DNA from: Branchiostoma floridae
Taxonomy: Eukaryota; Chordata; Leptocardii; Amphioxiformes; Branchiostomatidae
Length of the DNA: 64,000 nucleotides
Direction: 5' to 3'
Assembly (NCBI RefSeq): GCF_000003815.2
Contig: NC_049987.1
Coordinates: 19,490,024-19,554,023 of the forward strand
Under the pieces are notes generated by a model, which saw nothing but the letters and a program-made list of their open reading frames with translations, did not search any database and had not been told where the DNA came from. Of this stretch, positions 23,401 through 40,300 are shown one piece after another (position 1 is the first letter of the stretch; each line of letters opens with the position of its first letter). Both the position numbers and the translations under genes were made by a program.

Positions 23401-25459
23401 AGAAGAAAAACTAACATTTTCGCAAAAATAAAACGTTATCTGGCAAGCTTAGTTTTGCTGCTGCTAAGTTTGGAATATGTGACATGTATTAGCTGCTTGC
23501 GTACAGGAAACATCAAGTCTACATGATAATCTTTCAATTTCTTGCGCTTTACGCACCGTTACATGTTTCCCTGTACAGTGTGCTCAGAAATAGAATACAT
23601 ATCTTATGTGTAAATTTTCATATCGTCATGGTAAATTTTCTTCAATGGGGGTTAGACACCCAGGTAATAAGATGCGCCAAAAAGCAGTTACTCAAGCAAC
23701 TGAAAATGATTTTGGAATGGGTCAGACGTTTCAGATATCATCTACTTTATTTCAGTGTCTATCTGCAATTCTAAAGATGATATGAGGATCATGATGATTT
23801 TTTCCCATTTCTGTTTGTTCAATGTAGGGTTTGAATTCCCGACTATCAACTACACCAAGTATAACGGAAAGCCTTACAGGTATTTCTACGGGACAGGCCT
23901 GGCCGGGGCCTTTACAGATGCCGTAAGTCGACATTTGCTCTTATTTCAATTTTCTGTTACTGAATGTTGTCACCTACAACTGTCGGTGATCACAGAAAGC
24001 CACTTAATTTCAATAAGTTCAAGCATGATATTGATCATGGAAATTCCCCAGAAATGTTAAATGTGCCTTTTTCGTTCCTGAATTTCTAATATTGCCTAGC
24101 TAGAAACCATCAATTCTATTGCATCTTAATTATTCTTTGAATGGGTTTTGATTTGCAGTTGTTTAAGATGGACGTTAAGACGAAGAAGTTGTGGACGTGG
24201 CGAGAGAAGCACTGTTACGGGTCGGAGCTCATCTTCGTACCGTCTCCTGACGGGGTGGAGGAGGATGACGGTATGTAAACACAGAACTGAGTCGAAATGA
24301 CATACGCATTGTCTTTTAAGATGCTTGACTCAATCTTTTCAATCCTTCGTTTTATTCTATATTGCTCTCACTTTCGAATCTCCATCTATCTCATCATCCC
24401 AGAAATAAAGAACTCAGAAGTTTGAATAAAGTTTTACAAGACATAGCGTAAGTCTTTTCTACGCAGGTACGAGCGTACTTGCCACGCGCCGGAGGAGGGG
24501 GTCGACAGATGATATAAAAAGATCTATCGTTACACGAAGGCCGGAGGGTGATCCGACCCGCGGGAGGGCTGAGACCGAGGGTGATGCGGAATACACCGTG
24601 TTGTATTTTATTTATGTCATACCCACCTGAGAAAACCACTGTTTTGATGCGAAATGCGCCAGAAGTTGAACAAATTTGTTGCCCTCGAAAAAAAAAGCGT
24701 TGCAACAGTAATGTTCCAACGTCCGAATCAGGTATTCAAACTTTCGATGGCGCCGTACTCGGCCCACTCGAAACAGTTCGATTTATTCGAATGGAGCCCG
24801 TGTGATAAGCCCGGGCCGTACGGAAAGTTATCAGCCGGTCCGGNNNNNNNNNNNNNNNNNNNNNNNNNNNNNNNNNNNNNNNNNNNNNNNNNNNNNNNNN
24901 NNNNNNNNNNNNNNNNNNNNNNNNNNNNNNNNNNNNNNNNNNNATGTTAGAACGCATTGTCTTTTAAGATGCTTGACTCAATCTTTTCAATCCTTCGTTT
25001 TATTCTATATTGCTCTCACTTTCGAATCTCCATCTATCTCATCATCCCAGAAATAAAGAACTCAGAAGTTTGAATAAAGTTTTACAAGACATAGCGTAAG
25101 TCTTTTCTACGCAGGTACGAGCGTACTTGCCACGCGCCGGAGGAGGGGGTCGACAGATGATATAAAAAGATCTATCGTTACATGGTTCGGACTAGAGAAT
25201 GAAATATTGTCTTGCCAGTTTATTTTGTTGACAGTTTTGAACTGTTCCTACCTCTTACCGTTTACGTTCCCCAGGTGTGCTTTTGGCCACCGTGGTGGAC
25301 GTGAAGGACGAGAAAGGCGCGTTCCTGTTGGTTCTGGACGGGAAAACGTTCACGGAGCTGGGCCGGGCCGTGATCCCGGCGCACGTGGGGGTGGGGTACG
25401 GACTGCACGGCTGCTACGTCCCGGAGGCGCCGCCCGGGGAGATCTTCCAGAAACTGTGA
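11463..25459 (+). CDS. Carotenoid oxygenase (BCO/RPE65 family), 11 exons
   Basis: Non-haem iron carotenoid cleavage or isomerase enzyme. Exons: 11463-11544, 14521-14654, 15295-15561, 16019-16175, 16877-17025, 17739-17862, 18294-18487, 23069-23183, 23828-23922, 24159-24270 and 25275-25459. All junctions are AG/GT and in phase, giving 537 aa, close to RPE65 and BCO1. The four iron-ligand histidines are at about H176 (AHPHH), H241 (YYHSFG), H312/313 (FHHINTYE) and H521 (GLHG). PDPCK, the palmitoylation-linked motif of animal BCO/RPE65 proteins, is at 105-109. There is no signal peptide; it is probably cytosolic or membrane-associated. The usual reaction is oxidative cleavage of carotenoids to apocarotenals such as retinal. 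The substrate and the choice between BCO1-, BCO2- and RPE65-type activity cannot be read from sequence alone. Its promoter carries CCAAT/CRE motifs. Introns hold a LINE remnant, hairpin elements and a 4-kb TIR element. Confidence 0.93.
14411..14484. repeat. 17-bp perfect inverted repeat near splice acceptor
   Basis: CTGGTATCCAGCCGTAT at 14411 and its exact complement ending at 14484 enclose about 40 bases. It lies 37 bp before carotenoid oxygenase exon 2. It could be a tiny MITE; no clear target duplication was seen. Confidence 0.7.
16450..16554. repeat. Hairpin MITE-like inverted repeat
   Basis: AAAACGGAGAATTAC at the left pairs with GTAATTCTCCGTTTT at the right, continuing to GTCCGGACGT/ACGTCCGG. 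It lies in carotenoid oxygenase intron 4. A second short inverted pair, AGGGATACCAAGT/ACTTGGTATCCCT, follows at about 16651-16743. Confidence 0.65.
17224..17560 (-). mobile_element. LINE remnant: C-terminal end of reverse transcriptase ORF
   Basis: Minus-strand translation at 17244-17504 gives [20 protein letters not shown], a short Pro-rich link, then [11 protein letters not shown]. This SFFPRT-LWN-LP-FK-RVN pattern is common at the C-terminus of LINE ORF2 proteins. The RT core is absent, so this is a fragment in carotenoid oxygenase intron 5. Confidence 0.6.
17565..17820 (+). repeat. Imperfect tandem copies of intron end plus exon start
   Basis: Three copies of an 82-90 bp unit start at about 17565, 17655 and 17737. 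Each has AGATC followed by a RA(C/T)GTGGRSGTGACG-type coding stretch. The third is the genuine acceptor and start of carotenoid oxygenase exon 6. The second also carries CCCAG and an exon-like reading ([14 protein letters not shown]). It lies 82 bp upstream, which is not a multiple of three. Confidence 0.75.
18499..22511. mobile_element. 4.0-kb TIR DNA element, 8-bp TSD, no transposase seen
   Basis: Inverted terminal repeats of about 150 bp lie at 18499-18645 and 22361-22511, with only a few differences. They are flanked by exact ATTATTTC copies at 18491-18498 and 22512-22519. Each TIR begins GGTTACAGG or GGTAACAGG and contains four or five direct GTTTCGCAACA/GTTCGCAACA units, which could be transposase-binding sites. 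The interior includes a 356-N gap; the readable part has only short unrecognised ORFs. The 8-bp TSD allows hAT or P superfamilies, but the terminus is not a typical hAT end. It fills most of carotenoid oxygenase intron 7. Confidence 0.85.
20132..20487. other. Sequencing gap (356 N)
   Basis: An estimated-size gap inside the 4-kb TIR element. Apparent ORFs crossing it are artefacts of N. Confidence 0.99.
22561..22655. repeat. Foldback hairpin element (ATCGTGGC family), copy 1
   Basis: Arms of about 34 bp: AAATCGTGGCTTTTTCCTTA with GCCGTCTTTT on the left, and the complement ending GGTCACGATTT on the right. The loop is about 25 bp. It is the same family as the hairpin at 39357-39482. Confidence 0.7.
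24304..25182 (+). repeat. 231-bp exact direct duplication around a gap
   Basis: 24304-24534 and 24952-25182 look identical by eye (648-bp offset). The second copy starts eight bases after the N run 24844-24943. The sequence between them is unrelated to either flank. Joining two haplotypes, one with an insertion, at a gap is the simplest explanation; a real duplication is possible. All lies in the last carotenoid oxygenase intron. Confidence 0.85.
24844..24943. other. Sequencing gap (100 N)
   Basis: Standard 100-N gap within the last carotenoid oxygenase intron. Confidence 0.99.
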
Positions 25460-26702
25460 CGTGGCAGGAAACGTTTTTAGGCGTGTAATCTCCAAGCAGA
25501 TCTTGCGGTGGCATCAGATAGTATCATAAGCTGGGGAAGGAATTTAGCCAGTAGAGGAGTTTCATTGGCTTCGCGGTGGCTAATGAACTCCTTTGCCGGC
25601 TAAACGGCTCAGGTCAAAGGTGCTTAGATTAGATGCCGAAGTCGGCACAATAGGTACTGATCCTGTAGAGATGTTAAGGTGGCGTTTTTGAGGTGAAAAT
25701 GTCTTCTCATCAGCACCAAAAGAATACAGTGAAGAAGCCACCGTCTTCCAGATGTCTAGAGGTGGAACATTTAATATATCAGAAGGTGCTTGCAGCAAAT
25801 GCCTTCTCATCACCAAAAGAGTAGATTAAAGGAGTCATAACTGTTCAGGAGATTTGAGATAGCCCATTCTGTGACTCGATTTTAAGATTCTTTTGCTGCA
25901 AGCTCTTCATGTATATCTCGTGCCTTACTTTGCGAGAAAAATATCAGACAGTGTTATCAGCTTAATTTGCTTGAAAATGCCCCAAACTAAGTAAAATGAA
26001 GGCTGCTTCATCATAGAACTAACATTATATGATATGAAACATATCTCTCACTACGTGATGCATAAGGTGCTAGTAAAATACAAGCACCTTATATAGACCT
26101 TAACACAGGAGGGTGTTCGACGTAAAAAAAGAAACAACCAGAAACGTGGAGAGTAATATGAGATAACGTTGGTATCTTCCTCACAGTGATTCCGAGTTGG
26201 CAGGACAATAGTATGATATTGTTGTTTACTTGTAAAACTAGAACGTGTTTATAAACTGAAAAGAGATCCAAATGTTAACTAAAGATAGTTTTGTTGAAAG
26301 GTTAGGTAGTCTAAAAGGCTAGAGGTCAGGCTAGAAGTTGTATAATTGTGTTCAAACGTGAAAGTTCCATGTGCTTCTTACGTCCTTAAGGTAGCCAGGA
26401 GGTATGTCTGAGCAAGATTTCTTTCCGAAAAATAACCATCGATGTTAGTAGATAGGTACTTCTATTTTTATAAAAATAGAATACTTTGCCATCAAATGTT
26501 GTTTTTGTTGGCCAAATTTCAAGGTCAAAGTAGCTGTCTCAAATTACACAAAAATTTCAAACTCTTCACAGTTTTTCAAACTTGACATCATTGGATAGGT
26601 CTTAGTGAAAGAAATAGAATGGTTTTTATTGCGAAAAAATCGGACATACCGTTAGAGAGTTATGGCCATCAACGGCCTAAAAATTACGCCATAATTTCTC
26701 CG

Positions 26703-26980
26703 GGTCAGCTAATTAAATATGCAAGATTACAATATCTCCACAGTCATACAAGATACAAGGAAAAAACTTGGTACACTGGGGTTTTGTAATATGCTGAATT
26801 TAACTATGGCCATGAAATTTACATATCTAATTCATAAATGATAAATAATCCTGAATAATTGAGTTCCAGGGGTAATAAAATCTGAGTCAGCTAATTAAAT
26901 ATGCAAAAACACCATATTTTCCCTCTCCTTGAAGATACAAGAACAAAACTTGGTATACGGAGGTTTTAGCACATGCCGAA
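26703..26980 (+). repeat. Two direct copies of a dispersed AT-rich repeat
   Basis: GTCAGCTAATTAAATATGCA followed by AGATACAAGRA and ACTTGGTA(C/T)AC occurs twice, about 178 bp apart, with moderate divergence. Confidence 0.65.
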
Positions 26981-28412
26981 TACAAATCTGACCTCAAAAT
27001 ATCATTTTGATTTTTTTATGACCTATAAAAAATGGATTGCGTCACTACTACCACCACAATGTGATTATCGGAGCGACACGCCCCAAAAACTGTTCATCAG
27101 AATTAGTCAAAATGGATCTTATTTTGAAATATACCCTGTAAGGTAGAATGTCTGGCGCAGCCGCCTCAAAAGGGTGCTATTTAGTGCTCCCAATTGCTGG
27201 TAGCATAAGGGGTAATAAAAATTCGAGGAAAAAAATTCATAAAAAATCAGCATTACAAGATATGACAAAATCCACGCACAGATCTTTTTAAATGACCATT
27301 ACATACATTACTGTAAAGTATCAACAACAATCGTCGAATTACAAGCGGGGCAAAACACTTTTCTGGCATTTTTTCCCCAAATGGGCGTGGCCATATAGCT
27401 CTCTATGACATCATCATGACGTCATGCTGATTTGCATAAATCACCTTTATGCTATAAGGTACTTCCTAAAAAAAACTAAAGACCCATGCATTATCCAAAC
27501 ATGATATTTTCATGACACCAAAAACACCCCCAAATGCCTCAGTTACCACTCTTTATGGCCTTAAGTGGGTATCTCACTATAACTGCTCACGTTTCTAATT
27601 AGCGACAGAGCGCTCAATGAATTTTTATTGATAAAATGTCATCTTTTTACGCATTTTGCGTTTTGTTGTTATACTTGTAGGCTTTGCATGGCATTCCCAT
27701 TCCCAAGTCAAGGGTAATACAAATTTGCAATCAGACGATACAGCGACGTCGCTAACGTGCCGCAGTCCATTTAGATACCTGCTTATTAGTTTTTGATTGG
27801 CCCTGTTAATGGTAATGTGGAATTTCATTGAGATTCTTAAGGTTTTCCTGTTGTGGAAAACCAGCTTTTTGCAGTTGCAACTACAATGCATATATGGTTG
27901 ATTTTGTTTTAAGTAAGAGATGAAGTTGATGTGATATATGTTATCTTAACCGTTAATCAAAACACAAGTTAAGTTATTTCATAAAGCGCTAAGGCTGAAT
28001 TGAATATTTTGCAACATTGCTGCTTTTGCTTGCTGTGACCACCTTTATTCTAACGATGTTTAACATTGCAGTAGAACCTTAAGCTTGTATTTCTTGTTTG
28101 ATGCTAGATCAGTCATCGGTTCAAAAAGATTCGAAAAGTTTTCAACATCCAAGCCATGTTAAAATGTGTTGAACAGTTTTAGGCAATAAATGATTGAAAG
28201 AGATAAAAGAAAGTCATGTTGATATTATGACGATTGAAAGAAGTTGTTATGGAATGCCTTAGACAGTTGGTGTCATTACAATTGGACACTTGTGTAAAGT
28301 TTGGTTATCATGCCAGGCCCTGTGATTTTTTGAGAATCATATATTGATTGTAGCAACGAACAGTATTTGAATTGTGTACTAAATATTTCTGCGAGAAATC
28401 TTCTATAATTGC

Positions 28413-28512
28413 NNNNNNNNNNNNNNNNNNNNNNNNNNNNNNNNNNNNNNNNNNNNNNNNNNNNNNNNNNNNNNNNNNNNNNNNNNNNNNNNNNNNNNNN
28501 NNNNNNNNNNNN
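28413..28512. other. Sequencing gap (100 N)
   Basis: Standard 100-N gap between the carotenoid oxygenase and P450 gene A. Confidence 0.99.
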
Positions 28513-29087
28513 GAAATGTATCTAGAATAGATCAACGTTTAAGACGCCGTCCATCAAAGTAAAATCAACATGCCAAATAAAGCAAAAGATTCACCTTTTT
28601 TTGTTCGTTTTTATGTCTCTAAGGCTTATGCAAGAATTTCTCAAGCTTCATTTATTGGGTGTGTTTGATCCTGATCCCGTCAGTTATTGGGTGTGTTTGA
28701 TCCTGATCCCGTCAGTTATTGGGTGTAAGTTTGATCTAGATCCCGTCAGTCATTAGGTGTAAGTTTGATCTAGATCCCGTCAGTCATTAGGTGTAAGTTT
28801 GATCTAGATCCCGTCAGTCATTAGGTGTAAGTTTGATCTAGATCCCGTCAGTCATTAGGTGTAAGTTTGACCCAGATCCCGTCAGTTATCATGTGTAGGT
28901 TTGATCTAGATCCCGTCAATTATTAGGTGTAAGTTTGACCCAGTCCCGTCAGTTATTGGGTGTAAGTTTGCTCCAGATCCCGTCAGTTATTGGGTGTAAG
29001 TTTGCTCCAGATCCCGTCAGTTATTGGGTGTAAGTTTGACCCAGATCCCTTCAGTTATTGGGTGTTAGTTTGACCCAGTCCATTCAG

Positions 29088-35246
<6,159 letters not shown>

Positions 35247-35595
35247 ACCTGCAGTGAAGAGGTTCAAGAAATTGTAGAAAGTGAAAGTTAAAGACAGGTA
35301 GTGCTGGAGCACCCCAGGAAGGTGCGTGTCCCATCAATACATGAAGTGAGAAGATCCAAGAAACAGAGGAAAGTGAGAGTGTTGCTTTAACATCTGAAAC
35401 GTTCCATAACTGAAGTTTAATGATGCACGAAACAGGTGAAAGATTTCATATACTAGTATATAGTCTATCAAATCACTGAATAATAGCAATATAGCGCTAG
35501 TATGTTTCCCTTTGCAATGTCGTCCAGATATTTTGGTAAACGCACTGACTTGCATTTTGCACTATTTGGTAATAAAGAAATGCCTTCTCTACACA

Positions 35596-35712
35596 GGGTT
35601 GAATGACCTAGCGGACATTGCACCTAATCTGCTGGTCAAAGTTCTCTCTAGGTCAGCCCGCCATCTTTCATCGCGTCGGTATTCTTATTGTAACGTTTCA
35701 TTGAGATATAAA
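35596..35712 (-). promoter_or_regulatory. 5' block conserved between the two P450 genes
   Basis: GGGTTGAATGACCTAGCGGA at 35596, CATCTTTC, TCTTATTG and CATTGAGA occur in the same order. They match, inverted, sequences at 51089-51231 upstream of gene B. It lies 350-470 bp before the gene A ATG, so promoter or 5' exon function is plausible but unproven. Confidence 0.45.
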
Positions 35713-36104
35713 AGCCATAACACAGCGTATTGAAGTACACTTCAAAACCAAACAAATGACGCTACATATAAGTCTTCAAATGACGCATAGGCATTGAAAT
35801 TTTCACTACTGACGAGCCGTCGACTGCTCAAAGTCAAAGCTTAAAATCATAACACCTTGTGATCTGATCAAGATATCGGCCGGTCTAAGGTCTGTCAACT
35901 GCGATAAGGTACGATTATAGATGAGGATGTCTCAGCTCACCTGTCAGCACACCTCTGTATTACAAAATTCTGACCTACCGGTCTTGCTCCTGGCGCGATC
36001 TGTTAAAGTCAGCCCGACTCTGTTACTGCAGACGGCACGTCATAGGTCACGCTTGGACGGGCACAGTGTTCCGTAGGGGGGTCGAAAATTCGGCGTTCGA
36101 AGTT

Positions 36105-36230
36105 TGGTGTAAGTGATCCAGATTCATTTAGATATTGGATGTAAGCTAGATTTAGCTATTCCTCTTAGACATTGGGTGTAAGTTTCATCCAACTTTGCTC
36201 CAGATTCCTTTAGTTATTGCATAGAAGGTC
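36105..36230 (-). repeat. Degenerate copies of the P450 34-bp minisatellite
   Basis: ATTGGGTGTAAGTTTCATCC and TCCAGATTCMTTTAG-like pieces repeat about three times. They are in the same orientation as the array at 28.65-29.15 kb but much decayed, and are not attached to any P450 exon. Confidence 0.6.
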
Positions 36231-36257
36231 AATATGCCAATTGAAGTACGTAGAAGT

Positions 36258-36330
36258 GACGCGCGCGCGTGTGTGCGTGTATGTGTGTGTGTGTGCGTGT
36301 GCGTGCGCGTGCGCACGCGCGTGTGTGTGG
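36258..36330. repeat. Alternating purine-pyrimidine GT/GC tract
   Basis: About 73 bp of GCGCGCGTGTGTGCGTGTAT-type alternation with central CGTGCGCACGCGCG. It has strong potential for left-handed DNA and for slippage. Confidence 0.9.
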
Positions 36331-37353
36331 TCCTATAATGTAAGATGTGGGTTGTCTGGTATCTTGTGAATTAAACAATTACAATGAAACCCGTGCCTTT
36401 AGCATTCTCTTAGACCCCAACTGTTTTCCCAGTGACGCACAAGGTCTGGCAAACTTTTCATAACGGTAATTATTAACCACGTTCATGTTTGCTAACCGTC
36501 AACGACGTATTATTGCGGACGCGTCGTACGTTCCGGCTCGTGTATAAAAAACATGACCTGAGATCTGAGAGCTTTTTGCAAAATCCTTAATTTCAGAAAC
36601 CAGGTGAGTAAGCAGATTTTAATGATTACGTCTGCTGTCATGTAAAATTCCGGCGTAGTGCTCCAAGTGTAAAGGTATTCCATGGGCCCCCTTTAATGCA
36701 CGTTGCACTGCATTAGACTTGAGCACTGTACTGCCCCTCCCCCTAAACTAAGTCTCCGTGTCACTTGGCTAGCTTGCATATATGTATGCCATACACACAA
36801 TAGATGATAAAACATGAAGATGCGCCATCCACCTAACTCCTCAAACTGCTTTCTTTCGATAAAACTTGAGATCAACCTGGCAAATCGTCTTCTGAAATAA
36901 CGTTCTCAATCAGAAAGGTCAACACTTTTATACCAAAACTTGGTTTATTTGCATACGAAGAGAAACAAACTTTAAGGTTAATTATCAGACGTTTGCACTA
37001 CAATTTGTCAGCACGGTATGGGGGCCGCGCCAAGTAATACCTGCCCCTCCTCCTACATGTAATAACTGTGTCTTCAAGGTTAGTATTTATCCCATAAAGG
37101 TGTCGAAACATCAAGATTAACCCCTAAGCCTTTTTCATTTCGCGATAACTTGTGTGTTTCTTCATTTGATGGAGAACATCAACGCATCAAATGATTGAAA
37201 GATGGTTTTAGCAATTTCTTAGTACCCAGACTGGCGTTGACAGTACGAGTCGTATCGAGGAGGTTAAAATAAGGACCTTATTCAACCTCCTTGATCGTAT
37301 GTAGAAAAGAAGAGAAAACTGATCATGACAAGCCGACGTTTGTTATACACAGC

Positions 37354-40300
37354 ATGAAAGCCACGCCCACCAGAACGTCAGCGGACGACCGAGCAAGGGG
37401 TGGGGACAGTCCCGCGGAATCCAGGGGTGTGCCGACGGTGTCGTCTCTGGTCAGGCACGTCAGGAAACTCCCCGAGTATGTGAGGGACTACCGAGTCATC
37501 CGCACCACTGCGCTGTTCTTCGCCTGGTTCTGTATGGTGAGTGGCTTTCCTGCGTACAGAACTAGCCACAGAGGTCAGATCTTAGGACCTTTTATGCATC
37601 ATCAAAGAGTTAGATAACACTCAAAATAAAAATAACGTTAATGGCATCCAAATATACGCTTAATCAACAACATATTAAGCAGGAAGGCTTGTCAAAAGTT
37701 GAAACAAGCCGACTGTTATGGTCACGATTGGCTTGAACAGCTAACATCTATTATCATAATACCGGTACGTTTACGACGATTTCTCTAGCCATACTGACTT
37801 GACAAATTGTCAAAGCATCATTTTCTCCAGTTACATGTTGCTGTTATAGGTTGCCCTTGCCACTTCTTCTGTGTAACTTTTCTGCCACTCTTGTCCTGCT
37901 AAAAGCGCAATATTGTAATTGTAACACACCGCGCAATTACACGGCGAACGGGCGCGTGGTTGGGAGGGGGTAAAAATACCGGCCGGAAGAAACATGGCAC
38001 AATTGTACCTTTACACATCCTCTGATGTTCCTTCCCTTTCAGTTAGTAAATGCATAAAACAAAATGTCGTGAGAAAACGGACGTACACTGTCAAGAATTT
38101 TCATTTAACTTCTGTCCGTCACAACCGCTATGACGTAACACTTCACTGCTAGCGTAGATATAAAAATGGCGGGAAAACGGCTGCGTACGTTCAATTTTGC
38201 CCATTCAGTCGTAGTTCCGGGCTATTATGCAACGGTTCTTCACACTCTTACATGAGTTGTAGGTCACCAACAGAAATTCAAGATTGTTGTTGATTCATGT
38301 TCGTCTTGTGCCGTGAACATGTGTAGTTATGATCTACAAATCTGGCAATGAATGTGACAGTGTGTTCGTCCCACGACGAGCTGCCTGTCCCGAAAAAGAT
38401 ACTGAAAACTTTTGGCCCTGTTGTCTTCGAATGCATTGTTATCGATGCTTTGTAAATGATGTATTGGACACCTAGATGTCTGAAGTGTGCACACCTCAGA
38501 AATAACTATTGTTGCATGTGTAGATCTCTTTAAATTCCATTATTTTTGGTCGGCCGGTATAAGTCTTACTGCCAGTATTATGCCAATGCATGTTAAATGT
38601 AAGGATCCGAGTCTGTTTGGTCGCTTTGCATCAGTATAGTTAGATCAATCTTCTCGTGGCAATAATGTAATGAATTGACTCAGTACATGAGCAGTACAAA
38701 ATCATCATTATTATGAGATAAATCTAATTTTCTAAGCAATTCTGATAGGTCAATTTCCTATGTACCGCTCATTCTGATTGTGTCCGTTTTTTTCAAAACT
38801 TTTTGATACCTAGAAATTCATTTGATACCCGGGTCGCCGGAATTCTATGTGTTACGGCGTCATATCTAGTATGAAATGGGGACTTATGATTTGTCGACGT
38901 TGCCTGGCTAAATGATGATACAAGATTACAGAAAACATGCCTTTCCTCCCAGGGTCTGTACGTGCGCATCGTGGGACCCACCATGATCGACCTGAAGGAC
39001 CGCCTCGGCGTCGACTACGAGGAAATCTCGCGAGTTCTCGTGTCTCACACCGTGGGGTACTTCCTGGCCACCGTTGCCGGAGGTACCAGTTTATACCCTC
39101 TATTGACTCTACAGGTGCACTCTCACTGCACTTGCGTCAAGCTTGCGTCACTGCGGGGTTCGTTCCTTGCGTCACATGTTTGTTATTTTCTCAACCTTTT
39201 TATAATCTAGATACTGCGTAATACGTTAAAGTATGGCTTCGAAGACTACAAAATACACAAAAAGTAAGAAAATTCGTTCTAAATCTCTAAAATTCGAGTA
39301 CCTTTCAAACCAAGCAGTGACGCAAGCTTGACGCAGGTGCAGTGAGAGTACACCTTAAGCAGAGTTTAATGGGGAAAATCGTGGCCTTTCTCTGATATGC
39401 CGTCTTTTTTACGTGGAGATAACTGACAAAAAAGAACGGCATGTAAGAGAAAGGTCACGATTTTCCCCATCAACCTCTTCTTGGGGAATAACCAGTTTAT
39501 TCATTTATTGAGATTTACCACATTTGTGGTAGTATTGAAATAACAGGTGGATATCGATATCACCTTTTAAGACGTAAAGTTTTGATCTACTCACACCAGT
39601 AAGGACGATTGCTCTTTTTCGATAATTGTGGTTAGATTAAGATTATTCTTATCGTACTCGAAGTGTGACTCTCGTCAAACACTTAGGGACTACGACTCAA
39701 CGTCCCGTCCAAGAGGACATCCCAAAAAGAAGCTAGGTACCGAGGGGACGTCTCTACCCGAAGCTAACACGTTTACCTTAGTTGAGAAAGGAAATGGGTG
39801 TTAACGGCCTTTCACTAGAACGAAAGTAGATTGAAGTTAACAGCACTAATCACATGTCCACCTTGCCACCACGTCCAGGTATCTTCCTTGACTTCCTGCC
39901 CAAGTACGCCTACGTCATCCTGGGGTTCGCCTTCTTCATGGCGGGTCTGGGCACGGCCGGGACACCCTTCACCAGCACACTGTGGGGCCTGGGCTTCCTG
40001 CAGCACGTGGCGGGGTGGGGACATGGGTTCACTGACGCCGGTACAGGGCATCGATATATATTAGGGTCAAGCCTGTACTATACTAGAAGCCATCACTGCA
40101 TAAGGACCACCTAGCTATTGATATACAGTCAAAAGTTGCATGTACAAGTGACGTGACCACTTCTTCACTGATGATACAGCCAGGTTTTGGGTGCGGTGGG
40201 ATGTGAGGGGTTCGCGGGTGTCCATGCTTTACGCTGAATTCAGTAGGAACTGCTTTGCATTAAAATAATTGAGGATGACATTGTTTGTTTGTTTCTTTGT

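Larger units (their letters stand above)
25460..28651. other. Intergenic region, no gene recognised
   Basis: Follows the carotenoid oxygenase stop and presumably includes its 3' UTR. It contains an imperfect 178-bp-spaced direct repeat (about 26703-26800 and 26881-26980, each starting GTCAGCTAATTAAATATGCA) and one TGACGTCA near 27418. A 100-N gap lies at 28413-28512. Short ORFs here have no recognisable similarity. Confidence 0.6.
35247..37353. other. Region between P450 gene A and MFS gene
   Basis: Contains the probable upstream exon or promoter of gene A, the block shared with gene B (35596-35712), a degenerate minisatellite patch (36105-36230) and a GT/GC-rich alternating tract (36258-36330). 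No further gene was recognised. Confidence 0.6.

Noticed and set aside
24304-25182. Direct repeats read as a pair of LTRs
   Set aside because: No TG...CA ends, primer-binding site, polypurine tract or target duplication was seen, and the interior is short and gapped. A haplotype artefact fits better.
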